Assembly: GCA_001683735.1 (NCBI GenBank)
Contig: LUGG01000003.1
Location: forward strand, 372,001-436,000
Length of the DNA: 64,000 bases
Direction: 5' to 3'
From: Grifola frondosa
Lineage: Eukaryota; Basidiomycota; Agaricomycetes; Polyporales; Grifolaceae
Part shown: positions 35,976-49,194 of the stretch, piece after piece
Layout: every line of letters starts with the position of its first letter
Position numbering within the stretch: the first letter of the stretch is position 1
Made by a program: the position numbers and the translations under genes
Notes under the pieces: generated by a model
Told to the model about the DNA's origin: nothing
The model's input: only the letters and a program-made list of their open reading frames with translations
Databases searched by the model: none

Positions 35976-37878
35976 GCAGACTATCTCAGTCCCGGGATAG
36001 TCTAGCATCAAGCGGGGTTTGGATATATCCCATTGATTGTGGCAAACGGACAGTATTATACGAGGCTTTAACAATTACATTACGAGATCTGTGTTGTACG
36101 TAGCCATAGCTAGTAGCTATGGCTACTACAGAACATTACACTATGAGGAGGAAGCCAATGCAAATAAGAGTAAGTGGGGCAGGACGATGTTCTTGCAATA
36201 AATGAAGTCGTGTATGAAAAGTCCGGAGAGTTCGAACTCATTTGAGGAATAGACTGAAGATCAGTGATACCGTTCCTGCAAGAGGCTGTGCACCGGCGAT
36301 GATCTATTTCTGACTAAGAGTAACAACCCATCAGTTGGTCGAAACATGAGAGAATGTGTAAGTGCTACTCACACTGGTACATATGTACACGGGATGCCTC
36401 GGCGTTGACAATTAGCACAGGTTTGACGACCGTCACACTTTAATTTGCGGCCTAGGGCGGAGTATACAATTTTCAAGATCTCAGGCCATTGAAGGACAGA
36501 AACATCATACCTCGGCAAAATTGACATGCCATCGGTGTGCGACGAGGAGTTCTGGGCGTTTCATACTCCTCATCCGAGGTGTCATTATTCTGGTTGGAAG
36601 TATTAGCCTAACATGATAATGTCAGCATGTCGGGACAACCAAATCATGGGGATAGCGCACCTGAGTAGAGCTCATATCGTTGGTCAATATAGCACTGAGA
36701 GCGGTGACGATTAGATGAAGTTGGGATACGATGCAGCAAAGGCATGTTGAGATTGTCCTTTATACCATTCTATGTTTGATGCCGCCCACAACTCCCGCAG
36801 TCTGACACGTCTGCGACCACAACCTGTGCTCGCGGCGCTCATGTTTGAGGATTCAAGCAGGAAGGTGAGATCCCAATGCTTTGGCTTCGGATGAGTGAGA
36901 GTGATAGGTACAAACCATAAGAAGCGCTACAATTTCCCAAGGCCAGATGTTCTCGAACCCGCTGGCACATCGCTCCTGCCGACAGGACCTCGACTTGAAG
37001 TGAGTCAATGGGTCATATGGAGCTGCACTGAAAATGATGCGGATGACCCCGCCGAATACAACGGATAGTCTGTAGAGACGACGAAGCTTACCAACAATGA
37101 TTCGGGCAAGAATTTGCAGGCGGATTTTCGTAAATAGATAGCTCCCTGAAAGAGGTCATGTGGGGTATCTATTACTCAAGCTTCGGCGTGCTTGAAGCTT
37201 TCAGATCTACAGTCGAATCAGCGCGAATGACGCAAGGAAAGCGGGGAAAGCGGATCAAACAACCGTACATTTCCGCAGGATGTTACTACTGTGGTACATT
37301 TGACTAGACATCGGCCCTTGGTATTCGCCGCGTACATCTTGTAGCATGGTGATGGACGTAGTCAAGTCCACAGGTTCGCGGCGAAGCTCACGAAGTCGAT
37401 TAGGACTCTCCGCCCACGTTCTGTTTGTGAAACGAGCGCTTTTACGTGACGGCACTCCGATTCAACCATGTAAAGGGTCCGAACGGACCTGCACGAATGC
37501 GCTATACACTGGAGTCACCTCAACGTGTTGCGAGGTCGAAGCGACCTCTTTGTCAGCGAAGCCACAAGGCCGACTCATTTGACAGATATTAAATGTCGAA
37601 TAAAGTAGGGAGCTTCTCACCGAAGTAATAAAGCTTCTGGATGGCTGTGAGTGCCATGCCACCGTTCAGAGCTCACCGATGCATCTATGGATCCTCAAGC
37701 CTCGTGCCACGACAGGTCTAGAAATCGCTGCGAATCAGCGAAACTAAGCGAGGTTCATGTCATAAGGACAATATTTAGTTACTGATTTTGTGATGCTCCC
37801 GGAACGAAAATACAAAACTGGCGAAGGAATAGCGTCAATGTGAAACTCCGATCTTACGGAAACGCTGCAGCGCTACGG
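35976..37878. other. intergenic, about 1.9 kb; contains a perfect hairpin
   Basis: Apart from the inverted repeat at 36100-36126 nothing is recognisable. Short frames have no motif. Confidence 0.5.
36100..36126. repeat. Perfect 12-bp inverted repeat with 3-nt loop
   Basis: The arms GTAGCCATAGCT and AGCTATGGCTAC are exact complements separated by AGT. It lies 125 bases past the 5-phosphatase stop codon. It could act in 3' end structure or be chance; no T run follows. Confidence 0.8.
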
Positions 37879-39539
37879 TCAACGGAACAAACTGAACTCA
37901 GAAGCCCCTGCTGAACTCGCATCATCATAGCCTGGGGGCGAGTAAATTCTTGGTCGAGGACCGGTAGGGTAAGCAGTCGCGATTGTCACGGTTTTGCGCT
38001 GTAGGATATTATCAGAGGAGTCGTCGGGTGCAAATGCCACAGCCTTTGGTGGATATACTGCGACCGTATACTGTAATAAACCCGCAGTCACTGCAGTCAA
38101 AATTTATCTTACGCGCACTAGTCGGCTATGAGTTGCTCACCGAAAGCTGGAACCTGCCAAGATTACAGCTTGGCTTGAGCGCTGAGGCAAGAGGAATCTC
38201 GCCATGTAGAACACGTTTTTGCGACAACGGTTCTCCACCTTCCTTATACGACCACCAGGTAGCTGTGCTGACGTCCTGTGTTGCAGTTTCGAACTCGACG
38301 CCAGAAGACTTGATGCCTACGGCGCTGACCTCTCCCATTGATATATGACGCCTGAGTCGGACGAGCATGCTCCGAGGCGCAGCCAGGAGATCCAGGGCCT
38401 GCGGATCCGCTGTCTTGATGGTCATGAGGCACGGTACAACACTGCCCCTCGTATAACACAGCTAATAAGCAGGATTACGAGAACGGGGATGAAGCTCTCC
38501 GACTGCGTCACAAGAGGAGTAGACCTACAGGTTTAGCAAGTGCTAACTGTGAGAGCAGAAGGATGTGAATCAAAAGACAATTTATAAAAAAACCAGAATT
38601 GAGGCTTACAGTGCATGTAGCATCGACAGCACGCGTATTGAATACTGAACCACGAATCTTGATGGGTGCTAGACACTCCCAACCATCCGGGTCCCCATCA
38701 GGTCCAATGAGCGGGCTTTGCTCAAGATACGCGATTTGTCGTGCCATCGAAGGCGGCGTTGGGCGTATGATCGGTATGTACCCGAAGACAGTTCCAACTC
38801 TACGAAAAGGGTTGGAACCCACATCGTGTAAGTTTTGTGACAAGACACGTACGTACTGTCAACCCGGAGCCTTCCACGATGAACAGTGGCCACCATTTGG
38901 TATTGGATGTGTATCCTTGCCAAGCGCTCCGAAAACGAGGGAGGTAGGGGAAGACATGTGATTTGAAGCTGCACTCTTTCGGCAGAAAGAACGAATACGA
39001 CCAGCTGTGCATCCCGCGAAGCTTGCCGGAACGTTTCAGATTCGGTGGCGTGTTGTCCTCCGAGGACGCCGACCATAGCACTTGGGATACGTTGAGAAAA
39101 TTGTGCACGTCGGTTACAGAAGACGTGAGTTGGCCAGTCACCTAACATTCAAACTATTAGTTATTTTTGATTCAAGGATTTGATTAAGTATGAAATCCCC
39201 CGAGTCTCCGCACTCCACGAGATCGTAAGGACAGATGTATGCTAAAAGTCAGGAGATATAGTAGGATAGACTTACGGTAATTGAAATCGATTTGGCTGTG
39301 TCTTCTCGTTCTAAATTGAGCTCTACCGTTCCGTTAATGGCGTCACCTTCAAAGAAATTCGGAAGATTGTTCGGGGTTGGCGCATTGCTAAGAACTTTCA
39401 AGATCAGCCAAGGTCTGCCCTTGCTATTTAGCAGTTGATATCTGTGCTCTACAGGCGAGGTGGGACCTGAAGCTCTGGGAGATATGTTCGAATTTGAGAT
39501 AGCGCGCTCGTATCGGGGTAATTCAGAACCCGCAGACAT
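37879..39539 (-). CDS. Arrestin-domain protein (ART/alpha-arrestin-like)
   Basis: Arrestin-fold adaptors link ubiquitin ligases to membrane cargo. The N-terminal arrestin domain is seen in GRPWLILKVLS, FFEGDAINGTVEL, ISITVTGQLTSS, LPKECSF and SFSERLARIHIQYQM. Further on come SPLIGPDGDPDGW, FNTRAVDATCTVS and YTRGS, and the C-terminal arrestin part ADPQALDLLAAP, HGEIPLASALKPSC and TGPRPRIYSPPGYDD. The late PPGYDD resembles the PY-type segments bound by Rsp5-family ligases. Six exons are needed. One base is missing in a C run near 38939-38950, where the frame must move from KSHVFPYL to PSFSERLA. The start at 39539 (MSAGSELPRYER) is the first ATG in frame. Confidence 0.88.
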
Positions 39540-41315
39540 AGCGTGCACCGTCGTGGCTCCAGGTCGAACAGCAGAAGCACTGGAGATATGACTCGTCCCC
39601 CAGTCGCCTGTTCTTTATCATGATGGTTGCAGCCCAGGGAGCTGGTAACGAGTTAAACTCTATATGCATTACAACAGAATGTTGCTCACTCAACCCGGTG
39701 CGGTACGACATACTGATCGTCCTCACTCATTTGCGGAGGCTGTTCGCAGACAAGTTATCCTTGCATGTGCTACCCACGCCACGACCATGAGGAACCCGAG
39801 CCTATAGCACCGCCTGACAACCTTGATTGGGAAGTCGTATTGAGTTAGAAAGCATGTTGTATTGGCGAACGCCTCACGTTCAAGTGAGCAGTTCGACATC
39901 GTGGACGTCGACATGTTAGAGGGTGCGAACTTTGAAGCTTCTAGCTTGAGCTTCAACGCTAAATGTTTACTTTAAAATTATTATGCTCTTAGTTATTTAG
40001 CATAATAGGTAACTCGTCCATTTCAAGCTCCCAAGTCCGAGCGCTCTGTACATATTGTACATAGTAAAATTTGAATCTTCATCCGAACATGTATATTTCG
40101 ACATAATGCCACAGGCTATGATAATGTTCATGTTCCACATGGAAGACGCGTTCGTGACATATCTCCCCGTTGATAGTGCCTGCATACAGTTCACGTCATG
40201 CCACCTTGCGGCTGGCGGCACGCCTTAAGGTACGTCTCATGTTTGGGTAGTTCAGAGTGAGGCACATTGGATTTACTCGTACCATCCTAGGCACAGTCAG
40301 ACCGCCTTATTGAATCATAACGGCTCCAGTCGACGTACATACTTCTTAGGTTCCGTATGGTACGTAATACCAGCCTCTGTATCTTATTTTTTTTGTTGAA
40401 AGCCTGATTCTTTTTTTCAAATCCGTAGTCACCTATCTTGTCGGGCTGCTGCGGCACCATGAGAAAAGCTGTTTTAAGTTGTCGGCATCTCACAGAGGCC
40501 AGCAGGAGAAACATCGGTGACCGGTATTCAAGATATCTACGCCCTTCCTCAGACAGATGGGCGGTCGGCCAAGCTGATGAGTCTGAACACATGTCCTTAT
40601 CGCCACAGAGAACGTGGTAGGAGTTAAATTCATCGTGGTTCTATCAACGGCTAAAAGGCGTCCTAGCACCCCGTGTGCGAGTTCCTTCAAAATAGGGTTG
40701 CGTCTTCGGTCGGTCATGGTTGCCGCTCAATGTATCCATTACCAGTCGTATATACGATTTGGGAGGCAATGGTGTGAAGCAAAGGTCCACTCAACCGCAC
40801 AAGTTATTCTCAGCTCCAATGGAGGATGAGAAGTACTAATTTCTAATCGCGACCCTTGCCGTTTGCCATATCAATGTACCTTATGACTGGTATGGTGTGT
40901 TCATCTTGTCTCTCTATTTGAAATTCCGACGAGTATTCTTATTCCTTATAGTGTGTCATCTAGATACTTTCCTATGGACCCTTCAACCAGTGCCATCCTT
41001 CAACGTGCCGCGAGTAAAGTTCCCAGGAGGCGCGATATCATCCGAGGCCAGTGCATTGAAGATCTCACGATAAACCAGAGACTTGGATTATCCTGAGGGG
41101 GGGCCAGATTTTTGATTGTCGAAGTCAGGGCGTAACCCATCTCCATGAGTATTGAAGTTGGACACCGCGCATTCGCCGCATTCGTTGCATCCAGACTACG
41201 CCATGTAGTAACGCCTTTTCAAATCCGCGCTGACCATCCATGTTCCTGCCAAGAAAGAAATTTACACCGAGTGCGATCCCTCCGCTACGTGTTGTACACT
41301 CCACATCTGCGACGA
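39540..41315. other. intergenic, about 1.8 kb, no gene recognised
   Basis: Short frames only. A poly(A)/poly(T)-rich patch lies near 40385-40420. No transposon end or RNA gene seen. Confidence 0.5.
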
Positions 41316-42739
41316 TCAAGCAAACATTTTTTTGAAAGCCTTCTTCTCCTTGTCCTTCTTCTCTTTCTTCCTCTGACGTACTTTTTCGAGCTCCCTTTGG
41401 ATTTGAACCGCCTCATCGCCCTTCACCAACTCATTCGCCCGCACAAGCGCCTCCTCGGCATCGTCGTCCTCTCTCAGCACAACGCGGGCTAGTGCGCTGC
41501 GGTACAGTGCTTTCGCTGTCGGCGGAGCGACCAATCCATCAATTACTTTAGGCGAAATCAGCAACGGAGACACTAGAACGCACCCTTGTCCGCGTCATTA
41601 AGCTCCAAGTTCTCCAGCGGCGCGGGCTCGCGCTGTTCAGGGCCATGCGGGCATTGGCCGCTCCACCGGCGCGCAGGGCCGCCAGCGCCGAGTTCAGCAG
41701 CACAGGCGCGAGGAGCGCGTCAAACGAATCCTTTAGCTCTGGCGGCGCCCCTTCGGGCAAAATGGGATGAACGTCGAGATACCGCATCGACTCTGCACGT
41801 GCCGTGTTGCGGGGTTATATTCGGATATGCGGAGCGCGAAGGCAGACACGCACTCTGGTATTTCTCAAGCGCGTCGGCCGCCTTGCCCTCCTTGAACAGC
41901 TTGTTCCCCAGCTCGCGCATCTCGCGTGCGATACGCAGCGCCAACTCCGGCTTGTCGGTCACGTCCTCCCCATCGATGAGATTCTGGTCCTCTGGGTAGT
42001 CCTCGTACGGGTCACCGTCCGCCGCAGTTGCGACGCCCTCTGTGAGGGATGGGTCGTCCGCAGAGAGCTGGCCGCATGCAGCTATGACGCAGGGCTCGAC
42101 GGGAACATCACCGGAGGAGGTCGGCATATTCTCGATTTTGCGCACTATGGACTTGCCGCGGACGACCTCGCCGAAAACAACGTGCTTCCCGTCGAGATGC
42201 GGCGTCGGACTGCAGGTGATGAAAAACTGCGAGCCGTTCGTGCCCGGCCCTGCGTTCGCCTGTGATGGGTCAGCATGAAGATGAGGCATTCGGAATAGAT
42301 GAAATACACCATGGAGAGCATGAAGCGCGGATGTGCTTGACCTCGAAGTTCTCGTCTTCGAACTTTTCGCCGTAGATCGATTCTCCTCCCGTGCCATTAC
42401 CCGCTGTGAAGTCGCCTCCTTGTATCATGAACCTGCTTGCGCATTCGTGTCTCGTCCTGTGTGAGCGAACGGAGGTGAACGCACCCTTTGATGACGCGGT
42501 GGAAGGCACATCCTTTGTACCACAACTGCTTTCCGGACGCCCCACACCTTTCTCGCCAGTGCACAGCGCGCCTGTTCATTGTCGAATAGTCAAGACTGGA
42601 AAGCAGACAAGAGTAGGCAACGTACAAAGTTGTCTGCCGTCTTTGGCACGACGTCGCTGTATAACTGCATGACTATACGTCCGGCGGGTTTTGCCACCGT
42701 GGTGACGTCAAAATATACAAGAGGTTGTTCAGATGCCAT
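41316..42739 (-). CDS. cpr6: Cyclophilin-40-type peptidyl-prolyl isomerase with TPR (CPR6)
   Basis: Hsp90 co-chaperone: an N-terminal cyclophilin domain followed by TPR repeats. The cyclophilin part reads [58 protein letters not shown] and [12 protein letters not shown], so the active-site Arg of FHRVI and the FMIQGGDFT block are present. The TPR part has [20 protein letters not shown], a middle repeat and [12 protein letters not shown]. The C-terminus is the Lys-rich [10 protein letters not shown] typical of Cyp40. One base is missing at the C run 42540-42543 ([13 protein letters not shown]), another near 42329 (before LSMANAGPG) and a third near 41620. Two exon borders also look one base short. 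The gene is conserved, so sequence error is likely. Confidence 0.9.
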
Positions 42740-43389
42740 TGTTGTGGTCGCAAGGTAGAGTGCTCTGTGCGAGAGAGACACCGTCGATGTTATACTCGAC
42801 GCTCGACGTTACGGAAAGTGTCAGAACGTTCGGGAACGACGTTGCGCTCGACGCCGGATGGACGCTCGTCGCCATGCACCGGTCCGGATGTGCCGCCAGC
42901 CACTCGCGGTAACCGACGACCGCCACAATTCCGGAGTACTCGTATTTTCCCTTATTTTCCCTAGTTCTTGTTTTCAAGTTATATCAAACCATGCTGTGAT
43001 TCTTCCACCTCATCAGAATTATTAAATTCTGAGGCTGGAACTGGTACCAATCTACGCTGGGTACCACACCTTGACGGAGTTGCAAGATTAGACCATAGAT
43101 TCTAGAAAGCGTTGTACGAAAATGAAGTAAATGCGAAGTAAATAAATAAGTGAAAGTTCTCTCCTCCTCACCATCCTACAGATCAGCAACCCAAAAACAC
43201 AACGTCTAGATAATCCAACACAAAGAAGCTCATAACTGGAATGTCATAAAAATAGAAGTCCATATTCCACGCGGGACATTTAGAAGACCCGGCGTGAGCA
43301 CACGGGCTGGTGACCGGCGGGAAGGGTATGAATGCAGAAGTGAGGTAGCGTGTTTTGCGTGCGGAATGCGGGAAGGCATGCGGGGGTCA
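42740..43389. other. upstream region of cpr6, no feature seen
   Basis: No coding or RNA feature recognised. Confidence 0.5.
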
Positions 43390-44077
43390 TTATGCAAAGA
43401 CGGATACTCGTAAGAAGGTTTGCGGAGCGGATGTAACGCGAGACGTCGAACGCATTAGACAAATGATTCCATGAGTCGTGATGGGGGTGTGGGTCGTGGC
43501 ATGCCAGGCATGCGTCTTGGTAGGCGCATGGGTCTTCGTTGTGACTAGAAAGTCGAAAGAACCATCAGTATTAGTGACTATGAACGTGGTCACACGATAC
43601 TGACGTGGCGGGACATGATGATCTTGGCCATGGACAGAGGTAGTCGTGAGTCGTGCATGGTCGGCACTAAACACGTTCGTATCGTTCTCATGATGAGCTC
43701 TGCGCTGAACTGAGCGTGAAACACAGGATATCCACGCACCCAGTCGTTGTCTGCCGACCTTCCAGTCCATTCTCACGAGCTCCGACCCGCCCACATATCT
43801 GCCTACGGTGCTCTTCTCCTCTTCCTGTTCCTCCTCACCAATCAGGGTCCCCAGAGAAAAGGACACCGGTAGCCCTGTCCAGTTCCACAAATGCTTCCCT
43901 GAGTTGACGCTAATGGGTGGTGCTTGTGCGGTGGGACCGACGTCGGTGTCGAACCGGTGTGACAAACGATTGCAGTGATCCAGAACCAACCCGCAACACA
44001 GCAAGGATCGAGGTGAGAAATGAGAGGACCGAGAGGATCTGCAGGATTGACAGCGAGAAGAATTCGCTGGAGCTCAT
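43390..44077 (-). CDS. Hypothetical single-pass membrane protein (weak)
   Basis: A possible gene starts at the ATG at 44077 with MSSSEFFSL followed by a hydrophobic segment (ILSVLSFLTSILAVL). It continues, through an intron near 43911-43970, into an exon with KHLWNWTGLPVSF, an acidic EEEQEEE patch and a His/Thr-rich tail. I recognise no family, and the exon choice is uncertain. It may not be a real gene. Confidence 0.3.
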
Positions 44078-45131
44078 GGTGGATAACCGGGGGTGGGGCT
44101 GGACCTGCGTCTGCTTGATGACCGCTGGGTTGGTCGCTGCGGCGTCGCAGAGGGTCGTCGTCGATGGCAATGGTGGTGGACCGAGGGAAAGAAGGTCGAG
44201 GGAAGTAGAACTGGAGGGATGGGCCCGGTCACGGTTGCTATCTCCCCGTCTCCCGTCGGCAATGCCCGTGATTCCTCTCTCCGCTCTTACTGGCACTATC
44301 ATCTTGCTCGTCGTTCTGGTCAGCGTACGCGTATGGAGAGATGATGGCAAGCAGTGGAATAGGTGCATCCCTGTGTTGGTCTTCCTAAGAGGCGGTCATT
44401 AGGAGTGCCAGTGGAGTGCTTTCTCCTGTGCACCCTTGCGTCACCGTCAGCCTCACCTCGCCAGCCTTGCTTCCATTAATCTTTCTTAAACTTCGGGAAC
44501 ATGGCCAACAGCAGATCCTTGATGGTTGTCGTCAGTGAACAGCGGTGCCGCATTTGTCGGTCATAGCTCGGTTGTCCATTGAATTGGACACTACAAATGA
44601 AGGCATAGAGTCAGGTGTGCTTTACTTCACCTCGTCTATAACTCGGATGCTCAAATCAAGCATTGTCCTTGTCAGGGAATGCAGATCCCAAACTCTTGGT
44701 CAAGTGAGCGATTTGAATGAATTGAAGAGAAGAGTTATCCCTCCTCTACATTTATGTTTTGTCCGTACCACATCCGTTGCTAGAATAGTACCATTCAGCA
44801 CAATCGAGGTCATTTCATGTCTTGAGATGGGTGTCTGTCTTATTTCTTCGACTGTCCAGATATCGGATGCGGATTCAATTTTTGCAGTTGTATTTTATGG
44901 TTTGTACAGCTCCATTGTCATGATAACCAGTTCCTCCCTGTGGCGCTATTTAATAATAATTTTCGATGTCAGGTTAGTGGCACGCATGAAACTGTTAATG
45001 ATTGAGTTTGCCGTGGCATAGTCAACAAGTAGGTAATGAGATGATGGTGTTGGTATCTAGTCGTTCATGAAGAGGGGAGTAGGACATCCTCAGTTACGAG
45101 GTCTTCGCCGACAAGAAAAATTCGACTTCTG
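44078..45131. other. intergenic or upstream region, no gene recognised
   Basis: Open frames on both strands near 44100-44400 look like mutual shadows of a GC-rich stretch. No motif seen in 44400-45131. Confidence 0.4.
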
Positions 45132-46764
45132 TTATTTTCTGGTCCTTCGTCGCTTCTTCACCTCGAGAACGACATCTTCCTCATCCGTAGAGATGTCAAT
45201 AACCTCAGATGAAAGACGAGACTTCGAGGATGTAGCCTTAGGGCCTCCAATGTTTGGACCATATTGCGAACTGCGTGTGCTCGGTTTTGGGAGTGCATTC
45301 ATTCCTTTGTGAGGAGCAATCACTGATAGCATTGCTCATTAGTTTAATTCATCCGTATCTACATGATTAGAAATAGTTACCGTATGTGCTCTTCGAAGCT
45401 TGCCATGTCCGAGTCTGTGGATGCTGTCCAAGGCGGCAGAACAAAACCGCAGCTGAGTTGGAGCTGACTCGAAACGTCACGATCTGCTAATTCACGCACT
45501 ATTTCCATTTTCTGGTCCTTCCACGCCATGCTTCCCGCCTGACCGCTCGATCCCATCGGTTGTGGCGCAAAGGATCGTGGGGCGGGTTTTTTGTCCTTCT
45601 CAGAAACGGGCGGCTTGCGATCCTCAGTTGACCGCGGGTGCTCGGAACCTTCGACCTTTATCTGATGCGGTACTGTAGAGCGAGTCCTTCGGAGCTTTCC
45701 GGCCTGTGCTGCAGCGAGCACATAATCGAGCTGCAGACGTGGCTCCCCTTTGGAGCAGAACTTGGTCCAGGAACCATAGGGATGGTGAGGGGTCTGCACA
45801 GCACACTTAAGTGAGCCATTATAATGAATGTCTTGAAAACGTACATACCTTTTCGGCTGCCAAACGCATGAGCTTACTCCGAGTGAGACTGGAGTCCCTA
45901 CTCAACTCCCACAGTATAAGTTTCACGAAAAATTCTTTATCATCCTCAGTGAATTTGTTACCAGGACCAGTCTTCTCGACTTTGGTGGGTGGGGTCGGAG
46001 GGCGGGAGGGAATGTCCAAAGATAGATATAGAGATGGTGCAGAAGCAGAAAGCTTTTCGTTAGCCATCGATGGAACACCTGTGCCGCTAACAGAGTCGTC
46101 GACGTCTAGCTTATCACAAGTCCCCGAACCCTCTGTTCTCTGTGCAGGAATGTCGCGCCGATGTGAATCACGGTGATGCTTAGCCAATGTAGGCTCCGAG
46201 ATGACAGCGCTCGTCGTAACATTGAATGGCTCTAGACCCTGCACAGCGGCACTCAGTGAAGCTGGAGCTGGAGCGGAAGCTGCCTGGGCATATTTCGCCG
46301 TTCTGGCGACCAAGTCGTTGATGCTCTCGCTGTACTCCATGTAGTAGTCTTTCCACCACTGCGCGGAGCGGTTTTTGACCTATCACAGAATTGGAACTTC
46401 AGCAAGCATTTTGATATAGCGAGGTTGGACAAAAACTCACCCCATGTAAGGCTTCGAGCGCTTCTCTGACGGTCTGTCCGCCACCCCTTCCCTTCACAAT
46501 TGTCTGCGCGATGACTTTGTCGTCTGCGAAGGACTCTGCGAAGATGTTGTCCTCAGACTGTCCTCTAGCATTTGTCGCAGCAGCGGCTGACGAGGAGCGT
46601 CCTACAAGCGGAGGTCCCGTAACACCATTTGCATTAATGCGCTTCATACCAGCAAGGTACGCGAGGGCAATTGCTTCCACGTCGAAGGGCTGATGTGAAT
46701 GCTGTTTAGAGAGATGGTCAGCGGATGCAGTAGCATGGGCGATATCCTCGAATGTCGAGGGCAT
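45132..46764 (-). CDS. Uncharacterised protein with SANT/Myb-like segment
   Basis: Exons run from the ATG at 46764 through 46399, 46340-45850, 45799-45377 and a last exon ending at 45132. The N-terminal exon carries AIALAYLAGMKR and the second has QWWKDYYMEYSESI. A conserved segment FTEDDKEFFVKLILWELSRD, continuing into TRSKLMRLAAEK and HHPYGSWTKF, resembles a SANT/Myb-like helix-turn-helix with spaced aromatic residues. The C-terminus ends in an acidic patch and a basic KKRRRTRK that could be a nuclear signal. The last exon joins one base out of phase, so it may hold an indel. A DNA- or chromatin-binding role is an inference; no specific family is recognised. Confidence 0.7.
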
Positions 46765-46937
46765 GATTGCCAGCTTTTGTCACGCCCACTGCACAGAAGG
46801 AGTGTCTGAGAACACAGTGAAATAATGCAAACTACATATATGAAAAATTAGCGACCGATGTCATAATTCTGGTCAGGGCCGCATCAGTTTTACGGTTCTC
46901 ATAGTAAGCGGAGCGCCCATCCCCCAGCAAGCGGCTG

Positions 46938-48440
46938 TCAGACATCGACGACGCGGACGTTGAAAACTGCATCAAAGGGAATAAAAATAATCGTTATCGC
47001 CGTACAATATATGATGTGACAGTTACGAGGGCATCAACCGACTAGCTCACCACGATTATCAATTTCAGCCTTCACAGTCATCCGGTCTGAGTCTGGTCGA
47101 AACAAGTCCTCCACCACCCGTTCGACCAGCTCCCCATCGTAGTGTTCCGGGGCAGAATACTGGACCCCATACCGCCTGTGCTGGAACATGCTGAATGTCT
47201 TCTCCCGCAGCACCTCGCGGGCACGACACAGCTGCGCAGTAGTCCTTGCGCCAAGCTGCTCTGCTTCTTCCTCGTCCAGGGGCCTGCAACGCTGACACAG
47301 CTCTGCGTACGCGGGTGCGAGCCACTCTGGGACGTCATAGTTCGTTGCCAGAACGATGGCCTTGATCGGATCGAGGGAGGCCTGCTGGGCGGAAACTTCG
47401 CGGATTGCGTACCGGCGAATTTTCGTGAACTGTAATTGTGTCGAGATGCTGAGGAGAATGATCCATTCGTGGAGGAAGATGTTCTCGGGATTGTATACCC
47501 TGCAACCAGCAATGTATGAGTGAGCGACAATGTGAATGTGTGGTCACAGCTCACCCGAAATATAGAAAGTGAAGCAGAGTCTCGAATGCCCGACGAGTAA
47601 CGCTGGGTATTCGGAGCGGAAGCTGATCAGTATGACCATCTATGTCATCTTGGTTCTTGAAGAGGCTGCAGAAATAATCTGAGTGCCATTCGAGTTGATA
47701 CCGATGTACTTTGAATAGGCACCCCTCGACCTGGCGTCCAATTGAATTAACGTGAACAGATGAATTCTGAGTATTCGCGTCGAGCTACTCACTTCAAGGA
47801 CGATCATGTTATCTTGCATGTAAAACAGAGGATGACGTAGAGTCTGCGGTGAATAATTGGATGACTCTAGTCGCCGTTGTTGAGGTGCGACAGGATCTAT
47901 CGCAGGAGATGAGAGCATCGCAGCGGAACATGGACTCGTGGGAGAAGGACTACTGGGCATGCTACGAATAGAATGAATCGCGCTTGAACGAGGACTGAGA
48001 GCAGGAGAAGACATGGGAGATGCAAATCTTAAATCAGTATGAGGAAATTGTTGCTGCATGATATCCGTTAGAGAAGGACTGGGTACGGCCAGCTCCACAG
48101 AAGACTCTCTGTTATGCGACCGGAGAGGCGCACGACGCTGCCGTGCCACTACTCTAGTGGACGTGCGGTCCTGTATGAATAATCTGGATGACAGAGTCGT
48201 AGATTCCTTCTGAGGGCGAGCAAGTTCATCGAGTCCGGTAGGCATAGAAAGAGATGATGGGCGAACAGAAGAGCCCGGAGCTGGTGACGGAGACATATCC
48301 GAGGCGTATTCGACAGGGGAAGGTATCCGTGTCCAAGGGACCGGGCTTGAAAGAGCAGATGCCAGAACAAGAGGACGAGAAGGAGATGGTGTCTGCAATG
48401 CGGACGTTGTAGAATCTACAGTTGAGCTCGGCTTGTCCAT
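46938..48440 (-). CDS. BTB/POZ domain protein 1
   Basis: A long Ser/Pro-rich N-terminal region (about 210 residues) ends in HPLFYMQDNMIVLE, followed by a BTB/POZ fold: VEGCLFKVHRYQLEWHSDYF, PLRIPSVTRRAFETLLHFLY, then FLHEWIILLSISTQLQFTKI and a C-terminal helical region with DPIKAIVLATNYDVPEW and RCRPLDEEEAEQLG. Four exons are in frame. It is the first of three related BTB genes, with the other two on the plus strand just downstream. BTB proteins mediate dimerisation and can bind Cul3 ubiquitin ligase; the partner here is unknown. Confidence 0.88.
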
Positions 48441-49142
48441 ATTCGTCGAAAGGTTCGCTTTGGAGGGCGTAGAATATCTAGCGTACAGCGCGAGGTAGCG
48501 AATAACAAATCGTCTTTAACTACTTACATTCTCGAACACGCACCATCCACATGTTGTCGCGTCGCAACCCTCATGACTCGTGCTAGGTTCGAGGACATCT
48601 GTGATTGATACGGTGCCAGCGTCGCACTCGACACTGACATGAGCTGTGCGGCTTCAACCGTAGATCTTGGAAGCAATTTTCAATTTGGAGTGTCTGATAC
48701 GAATTTCCGTCAAGAAGTCTAAGAACTAGGAAAACGCGGATCCATGTTAACCAACGTGAACAGGACATGAGCCTCATACTAACTCACCGAACTCTTCAGC
48801 ATGTCAACTCTTTCACGAGTTTCCTACTTAGAAGAAAGTTGCGAGAATGAACCGTCTGGCAGTTGTATGGCAGCGGGTTGGTACTTTGGTGCCATGAGAT
48901 GATGACCCCGGACACCGAAGGTTTCTAGCTCATTTCCGGGTCTGACTTGGGTCTATCGCCCTTTGATTGTAGCCTGCGTTCGAGATGGATGACCAGTAAG
49001 TAACTCACAAGCTACGGTTGAAAGATAGCTTGGTTTGTCAATGAATCAGCGCCAGACAATACGAGAAGGTCTGGCTGGTGTTCTAGAGCTGCCTACTTTC
49101 ACGGGCGATAGGCGCCACACGCCTCGAATGCGCGCACTCGGT
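48441..49142. other. divergent region between BTB genes 1 and 2
   Basis: No gene seen; contains the promoters of two oppositely oriented BTB genes. Confidence 0.5.
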
Positions 49143-49149
49143 TATAAAA
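49143..49149 (+). promoter_or_regulatory. TATA box of BTB gene 2
   Basis: TATAAAA lies about 50 bases upstream of the ATG at 49195. Confidence 0.5.
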
Positions 49150-49194
49150 CCAGGTGAGTCCGTCTTTCTTTCGTATCCTATCTTTCACAAAGTA

